Source: Casuarina equisetifolia (Eukaryota > Streptophyta > Magnoliopsida > Fagales > Casuarinaceae). Taken from it: a DNA stretch of 64,000 nt. Made by a program: the position numbers and the translations under genes. The stretch spans positions 1,428,501-1,492,500 of the forward strand of contig CM052358.1 of assembly GCA_028551475.1 (NCBI GenBank), read 5' to 3'. Below are positions 11,355 to 23,214 of the stretch, in pieces. The notes under the pieces are model-generated. The model was not told the origin of the DNA, searched no databases, and worked only from the letters and a program-made list of their open reading frames with translations. The first letter of the stretch is position 1; each line of letters starts with the position of its first letter.

Positions 11355-13075
11355 GTTGATGTCTTTTTATGGGTGAGTAGGCTTTCGCCTCCTTCTCCTT
11401 CTGGTGTCGAGTTTCTTACTCTTCCCGGGAAGTTGGATGGTTTTTGTGTATGTTATAAAAAGTTTGTGAGAGTCTTGCCAACCATCCTTGTGTCAGGCTT
11501 TTAGCCGGCCAGGAATTCTCTGGTGAATCCTTTTACCATCTTCGATGATGTTATCTTTCGCGTGGACCATAGATTTGTAATTTCCAGCAGATCCCTGCAC
11601 GGCTAGGCACTATTAGGTACGGATCCTGTAAACTTGCTATTTTGTAGTTTGTATTTATTAGTGAATCTTATCTTGATGTGGGGCCGTTGTAGTGTTTTGT
11701 ATCTTCAGGCCCATTTTGTAGATCTCTCTAGAATGAAAGAGTCCGTACGTATGTGACTCTCTGGCAGGTTCTGTAAACTCTGCATGGTTGCGATAGGTTG
11801 GATGTTTGTTCTCTTCACAGGTTTGAGTGTCCCTTGGATATTTGGGTCTCAGTATCCCCCAGACGCTGAACTAAATCTACTACTATTCCAAAGAAGGTAT
11901 CACATTAACGCAACCCGTAATCTTCTCATCTAAAACCTAACCTTAACCAAAAACTCCGATTTTACTCAAAGCCAGAGAAAGCCCCTTACATATATATCCT
12001 TTTCTCATTAATGCTGAATTTTGTTATGGGTAAAAATTCTCGTTTTCTCATTCCTCTTATCTATCTATGTTGAGTGCGTGTAAGTTCATAAGTGATCAGA
12101 AAGCCAAGGTACTCAGTTCATTTCAACCTCTTTCAGGTTCTTTCAGGTGCAAAGGTTAGTACTTTATTTCGCTACCAAACACATTGTATAACCTTTTCAC
12201 GAAGCCATACTTGAAGTTTTGCGCCTCTCTCTCTCTCCCCCTTCCTCCCTCCGTCCCTCCGTCCCTCCGAAAGAGCTCAACCGGCAAAGGTTAGTGCTGC
12301 AGTTGAACGCCAAAGACATCGTATCATTTTTGCACGAAGCCAAACTTGGAATTTTGCCTTGTGCCTATTGAAATTTCTATTAACTCACTTGAATTAGTTG
12401 GTTAGGTAACAACTCTTAAGCTATTTTCTGTGACGTAGGCTCAACTAACCAAATTTAGATGATGGAAACTTATATTCATATTGGTGCAAGATAAAAAGGA
12501 ACCTAGGAACGCTATGTTGAGTGGTGGAAATAAGTTATTATTATGTTGATAGTTCATGAATCAAGTTGATACTATTAAAATGTGGTTGATGCTTCTTTTC
12601 CATTCTCTTGGACTTTATTTTTATTTTGTAATGATTACGTTCTTCAATTATAAAAAAGCAAAAGAGGTTTGATTGTCCTTCACATTGTTTTTTTTGTGTA
12701 TTTGACCACATGATTACAAGAGATGGAAAAAGGCTCAAACAAAGATTACAAAGATTGTTAATCTCTATCATTTTTTTAAGGATTTCATTTTGAAATGACA
12801 CTCTTCAAATACCTTTCTTCCATTTCCTTCATCTTGAGGAGATTGAAGAAAGGCCTAAAGAATTGGACCATAACTCTTTTATTGCGATACATTGTGTATA
12901 ATCACTTTAGCAATTACAAGGCATGTATTACATTTTAAAGATGATTTTCATAATTCAATTTTCATATAGAATTATAACTTCATGAGTTTTAGATGATATG
13001 AAACATTTTCTACACTTTTCCTAATATATTTCCTTATAGTCAATGTGAAGTATTTTGGTTTTGTTTGTGGTTAGT
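11355..13075. repeat. duplicated intergenic block B (partial)
   Basis: Starts at the equivalent of about 3650 in block A and follows it through the CCCT tract and 117-bp repeats (12150-12360) to the equivalent of about 5180, where it joins block C directly at 13075 (GTTTGTGGTTA|GTTATTAAATA). It lacks the copia relic. It carries an extra ~380 bp at about 11620-11995, and an internal deletion near 12915 relative to A and C. Confidence 0.72.
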
Positions 13076-13411
13076 TATTAAATATATAAATCCATTTTAT
13101 TTATAAAAAAAAAAAAGAAACTTACAAACTTTAGGGTTATTTTCTAAACCTCTCACCATATGACGCCCGGTTGCAAATGATATTTTAAGCCCATACTTGC
13201 ACCCCACAGCACACTTGATAGACTCAGAGCTTGCTTAAGGGTTCCATTAAGAACCTAGTGTTGATTTTCTAGAAAAATTAAGCTTAGTGGTTTGTCCAAC
13301 GATAATTTGGATTGTCCTAACACTTGTAACAACAACTCTTGACTGGGAACTAAGACAATATGATATTGAAAATTCTTATCTTCATAAATTCCTTTAAGAA
13401 CTTATTTTGAG

Positions 13412-13675
13412 GGGACAACCTTCTAGCTTCAAGGATCCCCATCATCCCAATTATGTTTGCCAACTTGATTGATCACTTTATAGATCGAAGCAGGCTCCAC
13501 TAACATGGTTTGATCACTTCTCTACCTTCCTCTTGGACTACGGTTTTATATGCTCTCCTTATGATCCTTAATTGTTTGTCAATCATCACAATAATATCCA
13601 TATGTGGCTTCTTTTCTACATTGATGATTCTAACCTCTCCAACAACTCCACAAGTGATCTCAATCTCCTTGTTAA
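13412..13675 (+). mobile_element. Ty1/copia reverse-transcriptase relic (block C)
   Basis: Same fragment as at 3118..3378 but without its frameshift. It reads SFKDPHHPNYVCQL, a stop, then YRSKQAPLTWFDHFST, FLLDYGFICSPYDP, a stop, and LLFYIDDSNLSNNS. The KQAPxxWF, DPxLFV and YxDD landmarks of copia reverse transcriptase are recognisable. Stops show it is inactive, and the rest of the element is not found around it. Confidence 0.8.
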
Positions 13676-14860
13676 GGAGGCACGACCCACCATATGGCCC
13701 AAGTCCAAAAGTAGGAAGCCGATCTTAATCTTCCACCACAAAATGAAGCCGAAGAGACTCGAGAGACAGCGATTCCCAAGCCAACTAAAACTTAAAAAAT
13801 GATGGGCCATTGGCACTAGTTGATGGCCCATGGCCATGCTCCTTGATGTTACCTTATGACTTCTTTGGAGGATGGGCGCCACTCCATTGTCCTTTATTGC
13901 CACTTCAAAAGTGTGTTAGGTTTGGGGTCTTTGCTTTTCACATTAATGTTGATGTCTTTTTACGAGTGAGTACGGCGATTCTTCCGCCTACTTCTGGTGT
14001 CGAGTTTCTTACTCTTTCCAGGAAGTTGGACAGTTTTTTGCTATGTTATAAAAAAGTCTGACATTCTGACAGTCTTACTAACCTCGTGTCACGCTTTTTG
14101 CCAGCCTAGAGGGTTCCAGGAATTCTCTGGCGAATCTTTTTACCGTCTTCAATGATGTTATCTTTTTGGCCTATGGATTTGATTCTTTCACGTGGACCAT
14201 TTATTTTTAATTTCCAGCAGATCCCTGTACGACTTGGCACAGTTAGGTGCGTATCATTTTCTCATTAATGCTGAATTTTTTGAGTAATAATCCTCGTTTT
14301 CTCATTCCTCTTGTATATCTATGTTGAGTACGTATAAGTTTAAGAGTGATCAGAAAGCCAAGGTACTCTGTTCATTTCAACTCTTTCAGGTTCTTTTAGG
14401 TTTAAAGGCTAGTGCTATATATTTGGCTACCAAAGACATCGTATCATCTTTTCACGAAGCCATAGTTGAAATTTTGCCCTCTCCCTCCCTCCCTCCCTCC
14501 GAAAGAGCTCAACCGGCAAAGGTTAGTGCTGTAGTTGGCCGCCAAAAACATCGTATCATCTTTGCACGAAGCCACACTTGGAATTTTGCCCTTTTTTTCT
14601 TCATTTATGTGCAGTTTTTCTTTTTATAATTCGTTTGTTTGTAAGTTTTTAAGCTGTTTCTTCTTATTCTTCTCTTTTTAGTTTACAATACATACATTCA
14701 ATTTAAGCACATGAGATATATTACTCTGGATCTTACAACTAAAATTTCTACTAACTCACTTAAATTAGTTAATTAAATGATAGTTCTTAGTTGTTTTCTA
14801 TGATGTAAGCTCAACTTACCAAATCATTTATATCCATATGGGTGCATGACAGAAAAGAAT

Positions 14861-15010
14861 CTAGGAATGCTATATATATATATATATTTAGACTCATGCA
14901 TGTGGGGAGGGGGGACGGGGGATTCAAACCCATGATCGGTGGGACTGTTGGTCAGGATTTGGTTCAGAGAACGCCATTGAGTCAAGGCCCCCGCCCCTAG
15001 GAATGCTATA
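14861..15010 (-). mobile_element. tRNA-type SINE with 14-bp target-site duplication
   Basis: A 122-bp insert (14875-14996) is bounded by two copies of CTAGGAATGCTATA at 14861-14874 and 14997-15010. Block A has the same site once and empty (near 4534). Read on the - strand the insert has an A-box-like TTGACTCAATGG and a B-box-like GGGTTTGAATCCCCC, followed by a (TA)n tail. That is the layout of a short tRNA-derived SINE. It inserted into block C after A and C separated, or was lost cleanly from A, which is less likely. Confidence 0.78.
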
Positions 15011-16003
15011 TTGAGTATGAAAATAAGCTCTTATTATGTAGAAAGTTCACAAATCAAGTTGATATTATTTAAATATGGTTGAGACTTCTTTTTCATTCTC
15101 CTAATTCCATCTTTATTTTGTAATGACTACATCTTCAATTATAGAATAGCTAAAGAGGTTTGAATATCCTTCACTTTATTCTTTTATGTATGTAGCCACA
15201 TGATTATGAGGGATGGAGAAAGGCTTGAGTAAAGAATGCAAAGATCCATAATCCCTAACTTTTTTTTTAGAGATCTCATTTCAAAATGATACTCTTCGAA
15301 TACCTTTCTCCCATTTCCTTAATCTCAAAGAGATTGGAGAAAGGCCTGGAGAATTGGAGTGTGACTCTTTTATTACAATACATTATGCAGAATTACTTTA
15401 GCAACTAACTTCTTTTTTTAATTAAGGTTTATTGGATAATAACATGTATTATATTTATTGTATTAATATATGAGTTTGTTTATTTAATAACAAAAGAATA
15501 TAAAGGTTTATAAGTATACTCTAGCATTACAAGCCATGTATACATTTTAAAGATGATTTTCATATAGAATTATAACTTCATCATGAGTTTTAGATGATAT
15601 GAAACAATCTCTACACTTTTCTTAATACACTTCCTTATAATCAATGTGAAGCATTTTGGTTTTGTTTGTGGTTATATATATTCTGTCACATATGAATGAT
15701 GTCACTTTTAAATTTGAACTTTAATATTATATTAAGAAATTCATTATTCTTGTCAACTAACTTGTAAGGACAAATATATATTTTATTTTAAAAATAATTT
15801 TCAAATAGGATTTAAGTAACATAAAATATTTTTCACATTATTCTTAACATTTCTTAATCAAGTTATGAAGAATTTGTTGGTTGATCTAATTCACCAACGT
15901 TAAATCTTTATGTTCTTTTCCTTTCATTAGTGTCCAGTAATATAATATTTGTCTCAATATCTATACTGAATTTTTAGTTATTCCCCTAACAACCAATACA
16001 GGG

Positions 16004-18466
16004 ATGTTCCTTTTCACAATCTTCATCTTGTTGATTGCGGTTCTGGGTTGGGCACATCAAGCCATCCGCCCTCCACCTCCGAGAGTCTGCGGCAGCCCTG
16101 GGGGCCCGCCTGTAACAGCACCTAGAATAAAGCTCAGGGATGGAAGGCATTTGGCCTACAAGGAGCACGGCGTGCCAAGAGAAATGGCTAGATATAAGAT
16201 TATCTATATCCATGGCTTTCGAACCTGTAGACACGATCTAGTGATTGCAACAAACCTCTCTCCAGTATGAATTCTTTAACACTGAACATCTTTGTCCATC
16301 GTTGGGTTTGCAAATCTGATGATTATAAATATATTTAACTCACTTCATGGTGTAATTTTCAGGAATTTTTTCAAGAACTGGGAATCTACATTGTCTCCTT
16401 TGACAGACCAGGCTATGGAGAAAGTGATCCAAATCCGAAACAAACAGTGAAAAGTGTGGCATTGGATATAGAAGAGCTTGCTGATCAGCTGGGTCTCGGA
16501 CACAAATTTTATGTGGTAGGTAATTCTATTGGTGGCCAGTTGGCCTGGGGCTGCCTCAGGTATATTTCTAATAGGTAAGAAGTAACCAAACACACTTTTT
16601 TCCAAACTTCTGATTTTTGCCTTTGCAGTAATGCTTAAATTCAAGTGATAAAAGTAGGCTGAATGGAATGGCTGCATGATTGAATTTTAGTGAAAGAATT
16701 GAAAGCTTATAGGAAAATGACATTTCTAACAGTTGCCATCTTGGTTGCAGTATTTTTATTATGAACATGTTCATAAAAGTATTGTTTTTCACGTTATGAG
16801 GCAGTGCCTTTTTTCATAAGATCGGGTGTTTTAGGATGCTTAGAAAAAAGAAATGACTTTCTAAAGTTCTAGTGATTGTTTGAAGGTTGTATCTTTTGTC
16901 ATGAAAATTCGGGTCTCTAAGGTGGATGCCTAGATGAGCTTATGGTTTATGAATATGTGAAAGAGTTGGTGTTGTGTTGCACAAGTCTACGTTGGATTTG
17001 AGAAAATTATTTAGTTTGCTGCATTTGAACTTTAGAGCAAGATGCTTAGTTGGGATATCTTATTATGTGTTGCCAACACCTTGCCAAGTGGTCAGCCAAG
17101 GTGACCTGAGACCTTTTGGTCGGGTTCAATACCAAGTATTACGTGGGAGCATGTGAAAAAATTAAAAATAAAATATAAAAAATGGATTGTAAATCCACAC
17201 ATAACAAATACAAAAGAAAACAATTACCATCTCCACCCAAAAAAAAAGCTCACTATTTGGAACATTTATATCTTTGACAACTCACCAAATGACACATAAG
17301 ATTTTTTTAATCTCATATTTATAGGTTAATTGACAATTTCAACCCTAATTGACAAAATGACGATTTTTATCTACAAAAAAATACTCTCTTTTTTTTTTTT
17401 ACCTTTAATCTTCCCTATAACTCCATACCTAATCATTTGCTCTGATTTTCTTAATTTTCTTATACGTGGATAGGCTTGCAGGGGCAGCATTAATCTCTCC
17501 TGTTGTCAACTACTGGTGGAAAGGCTTTCCTCCAAATTTAGTAAAGGAGGCCAGCAGTAGAGAGCTACCCCAGGACCAGTGGGCAGTACAAGTTGCCCAC
17601 TACCTACCGTGGCTAACCTATTGGTGGAACACACAAAAGTTGTTTCCTGCATCAGCCGCTGTAGCCGGTAACATCAACACATTGTCTCGTCAGGATTTAG
17701 AAATAATGTCCAAGGTTGCTGGGACAAAGATTTCCAAGGTATTTTAAATTGGCGAAGGGTGAAAATCTTTAGCAGCAGTAGCGTAGATCTATACAAGCAT
17801 AATCATTGCATTTGATTAGGTTAATTGGAATGAGTATAGCTATCATACTCACTATGTAGTAATGGAAGTTTTTCTAAATATGAATAACTTTTTTAAGCTT
17901 ATGTATTCTTCTTATTTTTAAATGAACAAACTCACATGTTTCTAAAAAAGAAATACCTTGCTTTCGCTTTTAGAGGTGTACGAAAGAATCCTACCAAAGA
18001 TGAGCATATTTGGGAACTTTGATAAGGTTATGATATACATGGTTCAAAGTCTAGTAGCTTTGTAGTTGATTATTTGTTGCCGAGGACTTAAATCTTGGGT
18101 TTACCTAAAACAAAAATAATGTTGGTCTATCACAATTTATGATTGCCACTTCTACTGCATGGTTGTATGCAGGGACATGCAACCCAGCAAGGAGTATTTG
18201 AGTCAATGCATCGAACCTTGATGATTGGAGTTGGGAACTGGGAGTTCAGTCCATTGGATCTGGAAAACCCTTTTCCTATTAACGAAGGTTCAGTTCATCT
18301 GTGGCAGGGTGACGAAGATAGGATAACGCCGGTTACGGTGCAACGCTATATTGCTAATAAACTTCCATGGATCAAATACCATGAGTTGGCAGGTGCAGGT
18401 CATTTCTTTCCTTGTGCTGTTGGTATAGGCGAGCTCATCATAAAGGCACTTCTTCGTGGGGAGTAG
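16004..18466 (+). CDS. alpha/beta-hydrolase, tandem copy 3 (complete)
   Basis: Four exons: 16004..16264, 16363..16574, 17474..17738 and 18173..18466, all GT-AG, giving 343 residues. An N-terminal hydrophobic segment (about residues 2-20) suggests a membrane anchor or signal. It is followed by the proline block IRPPPPRVCG and the oxyanion motif YIHGF. The nucleophile is S142 in VVGNSIGG, the acid probably D295 in GDEDRITP, and the base H323 in GAGHFF, so the triad is complete. Length and exon phases match copy 4 exactly. The protein belongs to a plant alpha/beta-hydrolase family whose substrate is not established. Start chosen because it opens the hydrophobic segment and aligns with the copy 4 start. 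No clear TATA box was seen upstream. Confidence 0.93.
17060..17165 (+). mobile_element. tRNA-derived SINE-like element in intron 2 of copy 3
   Basis: A-box-like TTGCCAAGTGG (17081-17091) and a good B-box match GGTTCAATACC (17123-17133) with spacing typical of tRNA-derived SINEs. It is the paralogue of the element at 6415..6520. Boundaries are approximate. Confidence 0.5.
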
Positions 18467-20484
18467 TCAACCTTTGATGTTGGGGCTTTCTTCCTTTCTC
18501 ATCTTATCTTATGTCATTTCCCTTTGTAATGGAGAAGTTGTAATATAGTCACTCTAATAAACAATTGGTGTGGGATATCGAACTCAATCATATAATATTG
18601 AGGACTTTGTGGTTTCGAACCATTTTTTAAAAGGTAAGATGTGAGAAAATATTTTTATTTAAAAATATTATACCATCTTAAAAGAATATTTTGTTGTGTT
18701 ATGGTTAAATAATTTTAAACTTTATTTTGTCTTCAATAAAATTATAATATAGAGGTATTTTCTGTCTTAGTCAATTATTTATTTGGTTATTACAATAGCT
18801 CATCAAATAATATAATGCACATAGATTTTTTTTTTTTTACCTTATATTTAATCAGCAATTAAAAAACCCTAAATTTACAAAATTATCTTTTTAGTCTTTT
18901 AACCTAATTTCTTACTTTTTTAATACATATATAAATTTATTCATTGAAAATATTCAAGCTTACTACAACGCATATTAGGCTGCTTCACCCCATGCAGTGT
19001 TTGGCCAAAGATGTCGCTACTTCCATCTCTATCTCTATCTTTCTCTCACAAACCATCTGAGCTCCGGTGTAGAAGTTATGAGTTTGCCAACCACCAAGTC
19101 GGCCTTTGTGGTACCACCATCCCAGTGTCCCCTATGTCTTTATGTTCGTATTTTTGTCAATGACATTGCCTTGAGAGTGACATATGTGTGTATCTTCTAT
19201 CGACAATCATTCCTACATTCTATACGATATTGAATCTCATGTCATTTTCTTTTTATTTCATCTTGTCTCGAGGATTCATTTTGTATAATTTAAATCTTAT
19301 TTTTGCAAATTAATTACAGAATAAAAAATATATTTTTCCCATATCCATTCCTAATTCCTTAACTTATTCAGATATTTGAGAAACTTACCTTAAGTTATAG
19401 TTATTGATAAAAATCATGTAGTATATATTCTATATTACCTAACTTTCTAATGGCTAGAATGAGCTTTTTCTTGCTTTTTAGATAAGGTATCCAGCACGAA
19501 AACATGCAGCATGTTGATGGAAGAAATGAAGGGGTCCCAGAAAGGACGCTGGCTGTCACCAAATTTCTTTATTATCGTTTTAAGAATGTATAGCCTCATC
19601 AAAAGGACAAAATTTAATGAAACGGTCATCAACAAACATTCACTCATTTTGAAACTACGAGTGGGGTTTGGAGTAGGTTCATCCTGTCAAAAATGGCCTA
19701 AATTTGAAAGCAAATAAATCTAAAACTGGGAGAGCAAAAGGAAGCTATATACACCTTTGGCAGGGTCGAGGGTGGGGTTTACTGTGTGAAGAATGACTTA
19801 ATTTCATTATATGTACTATGATATACTTTCTTTTTTTCTTCTTAAACTCATGCACTCATATACCCTCAATGATAAACTTGAGACCAAGAAGTCTCAAATA
19901 ACACTTGTTCCTAATTAAGTTAAATATTTGTTGATTACTTTGGTGCACCTAAAATGTAAACATTTCTTCTTTGGTTTCTTCTATTTAGAATGACATGACC
20001 ATGCTTTAAGGGCTTGACAAGTAGAGAAGCGTGAAACTCGTATGATCAAATTTACCTATTCACATATGACGATTGGGCTATGGAAGGGTGAGCTGAAATA
20101 TGGTCTTGGCCTAGCCCATCCTTTCCACCAACTCAACCTATTGATCTTCTGGAACCAGCGGGATAGATGGCTCCCAAGGCCTCTCAAACAAAGCCCCGAT
20201 TTCTAGTTAACAAACTCTTTCTTGATCTTTAAATAGACTGTAATTAGAAGATTGGAGTATAAGAGTTATGCAGAGAATGTGAAAAGTAACCAAATCTTCA
20301 AGGATGATCAACAGGTTTTTCATACAAGCAAAAATAACACTCTAAACCAAGTTATTTCTTCACCTAAAAGAAACTAAAGGCATGGTAAACTAAAATTATC
20401 GAAGATAAAAGATGGACAACCACCTTCAAAGACTAGTAAACTAATCAATCCGGGATAATTTGCGTAGTGCAAATGAAACAACTA
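18467..20484. other. duplicated downstream region of hydrolase copy 3, no gene
   Basis: Matches 7663-9735 in unit 2 apart from the first ~400 bp (18467-18866), which unit 2 lost. No frame is preserved between the two copies, so no gene is called. Confidence 0.6.
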
Positions 20485-20965
20485 ACATCCCCCAGGTAGC
20501 AAACCTTCCACGTCCTTCTGTTTCTCAAGCCCAGCTTATTTTAGAATTGACGTATCACAGGAATGAGAAAAAGGGAGAGTCGTGCTCTTTTAAATTGGTC
20601 AAATTTCTCTCTTGCCCATCTAACCCATAACAGGAGGGGCCATGTACATGCAGAGCCCTTGGTTGAAGGCTAGTTCCATGAAAGGACACCAACACCATGG
20701 AAACCCATAAACATTCTATCACTGAAGATTATAGCAATTAAATGACATAATAACATTGACAAAATGATAACAATGATTTGTAGCAGTAACAATAACAATA
20801 ATTTAGTATGCATAATAGGCTACAAAAATAAGCAGGTAATAATAGGAATTTCATAGACATAACTTCCACATTTGACATTTATCGATGATACAAATTTAGA
20901 CAATAAGCTCCTATTAAGAAATCAAAATAATATTCATGGAGCACAAATTAGTAGAAGGATTTGGA
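20485..20965 (-). pseudogene. MVD relic in unit 3 (exon 10 scrap plus intron 6)
   Basis: Bases 20490-20560 retain a short piece of MVD exon 10 (AAACCTTCCACGTCCTT...CAAGCCCAGC; compare 26125-26185). Bases 20600-20960 match intron 6 of the intact gene, with ATGAAAGGACACCAACACC and ATCAAAATAATATTCATGG. It is shorter than the unit 2 relic in the exon part, and the two relics share the same exon 7-9 deletion, so that loss predates their separation. Confidence 0.75.
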
Positions 20966-22620
20966 CGGGCACTTTCTCCAATCATAACAACATCATTTCA
21001 CAAAGAAAAAATTAATAAACCAAACAACTCCGAAAGAATTTTCTTTTCTAGGAAAAAATTATAAGAATACCCTTACGCTATAAAACAATATACATGGCCA
21101 AATTATACAATTTTAGCCATTAATTATTGAAAAACAAATGATGATGGGCTTGTTTTAGTAGGCTTAAAAAAGATGACAATTGCCTGACCCATTCCTTCTA
21201 CCAAGCAACCTATTTGGTGTTCTGAAACCTGTGGGCTAGATGGCTCTCATGGCGAGACACCTAATGTTGCTGCATTTTTACATGACCCAGAAATGCAAAA
21301 GACCGGCTTGTGGCAGAGAATTGGAGCATTGGAACAACAAGGGCCACACAAGAAGCTGGTTTCGTGGGCCTCCATTTTCTACCATGAAAGGCAGGTGATG
21401 TCAGATCAAAGGCCTACATGGAACAAGGACAAAGGGTAATGTTTTCCCACATGTTTGGGTGGCTTACGAGATATATCGCAATCAAAGATAATAAATATAT
21501 AAATAAATGAAGTGTGTGTGTATATATATATATATATATAGATGAACTCAAATTAACTGTAAATTAAAAAATAAATAAAGTATTTTAAATGTTACAAAAA
21601 AATTGCATCTTTCCTACATGTGACTTCCAGTCCTCCACAAAAATTGACAGCATCGTGCTATGTGTTGCGGATGCTAACGACATAAAAGTAACCGATGACA
21701 ACGTAAAAGTAACCAAAGGAGAACGTGTTAAAAGACATAAAATAACCAAAGAAAACGTGTTTTGTGTTACAAACGATAAAGACAAAGACATAGAGTAACC
21801 AAATGGCAGCAAGGACACTATTGAATAAGTTGTCGCATTCAATAGCAACAAATCGAGATTTCCGGTGGGGTAAGAGATGATACGGTTGGTTTCTAAGAGC
21901 TAGAATGAGCTTCTTCTTCTTCTTCTTCTTCTTCTTCTTCTTCTTCTTTTTTTCCCTTTTTAAGATATGGCGTCCAGCACGAAAGCATGCAGCATGTTGA
22001 TGGAAGAAATGAATGGGGTGCCAGAAAGGACGCTGGCTGTCACCAAATTTCTTTAGTAATGTTTTGAAGAAGGTACAGCCTTTTGATAAGGACGAAATTT
22101 AATGAAAGCGTTGCCCAACAAACATTCATTTATTTCTAAACGACTAGTGGGGTTTGGAGTAGGTTCATCCAGTCAAGAGTGGCCTAAATTTGGAAGCAAA
22201 ATGAAACTATATACACGTTTGGCCGGTCAGGGGTGGGGTTTCTTGTGCCAAGAATGATTTAATTTCATTATATGGACTTTGGTGTACTTTCTTTTCTTTT
22301 CTTCTTCTTTATTTGAAAAAAAAGGAAGCATGTTTCTCACAAAAAGTAATGTTGCCCACAAAATTGTCATGTCAAAGCATTTAGGGTGGCTTTAAGGATG
22401 CATAGCATTCCAAAATAATGGTTTATCGCAAAAGAACAACATTTGTTCCAAGTTGATGGGTTATTGTCATAAAAGATGAATGATTAAGTCAAAAGGTATA
22501 GCTTTGAATTAATTAAAAAATTTTATATTTAAATATTATCAAATGATTTTTTTTATGTGAGTTTTTATCCTCAATACTTTTTTTTCATGTTAAATATGTT
22601 TAGAAGACTTAAGATTAAAT
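20966..22620. other. intergenic, scrambled partial third copy of unit sequence
   Basis: Holds a (TA)n run near 21520-21540, a (CTT)n microsatellite at 21910-21947, a further copy (21880-22150) of the motif block found at 8160-8420 and 19440-19660, and sequence like 10730-10860 at 22340-22500. No protein-coding gene is supported. Confidence 0.55.
21910..21947. repeat. (CTT)n microsatellite
   Basis: About 12 uninterrupted CTT/TTC units, followed by a T-rich run. It lies inside the duplicated block, whose two other copies (near 8200 and 19460) lack the expansion. Confidence 0.9.
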
Positions 22621-23214
22621 GAAAATTAAAACATATGTGGATGAACTCCTCAGAGGAAGAGTTCCATAGTGATCCTTACGCTGACAACCAAGGACCAAGC
22701 CACCCCCAATACCGCAGAAACTAAAGGAATGCAGCCGGACAGAAACGGTCCAGAACCGTGATGATGAAGGAAATAACTTTGTTGCAATGATGAACCCTTT
22801 TGCTCTTTTTACAAAAGATCGGCCGATGTGATGAGCCGACCGCTTGTTGTTTATGTTTATGTTATCTTTTGTTTTGTTTGAGTTGGAAAGCGTGACAGTC
22901 CTTTTATCTTCTAATATAATATTTAGAACAGCTGCTATAAATAGGAACCGTTGCCTTAGTAACAAACAGTCAAGCGTTTCGTATAAGCTTTGTTTGTAAG
23001 ATCAAGAAGCTTGTTATCTCTCTTATTTGGTTGGTAGTATTGGTAGTTTGAGTAGTTGTGTACGAACCTTGTGGTGTAATCTGGGTTGATTTGACAGTAG
23101 AAGCTTGGTTTCTTTTCTTTACACCAAATACTTTTAGTACTTATCTTGGCTATCGTCTTATTCCCATCTTTGTTGTAGAAAAACTCCAACTTTCCTCTAC
23201 GACCAAACCCAACG
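22621..23214 (+). promoter_or_regulatory. upstream region of hydrolase copy 4, unrelated to copy 3 upstream
   Basis: Less AT-rich than its surroundings. It contains a clear TATA box, GCTATAAATAGG (22934-22945), about 270 bp before the copy 4 start. It has no visible similarity to the sequence before the copy 3 start, although the coding exons are close. The order U3-like segment, TATA, then GTATAAGCTTTGTTTGT resembles the U3-R part of an LTR or a pararetrovirus-type promoter, but no primer-binding site or coding region of such an element is found. Capture of a mobile-element promoter is inference. Confidence 0.45.

Larger units (their letters stand above)
13076..15850. repeat. duplicated intergenic block C
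   Basis: Full-length counterpart of block A (2775..5363), carrying the copia relic at 13412..13675, the CCCT tract with its paired repeats at 14398-14590, and the AT-rich tail. Unlike block A it runs on into the upstream region and exon 1 of hydrolase copy 3. It has a SINE insertion at 14875..14996 that A lacks. Confidence 0.75.

Noticed and set aside
14921-14950. Possible tRNA gene (B-box-like sequence near 14930)
   Set aside because: No cloverleaf can be formed; the A and B boxes belong to the 122-bp SINE with a target-site duplication.
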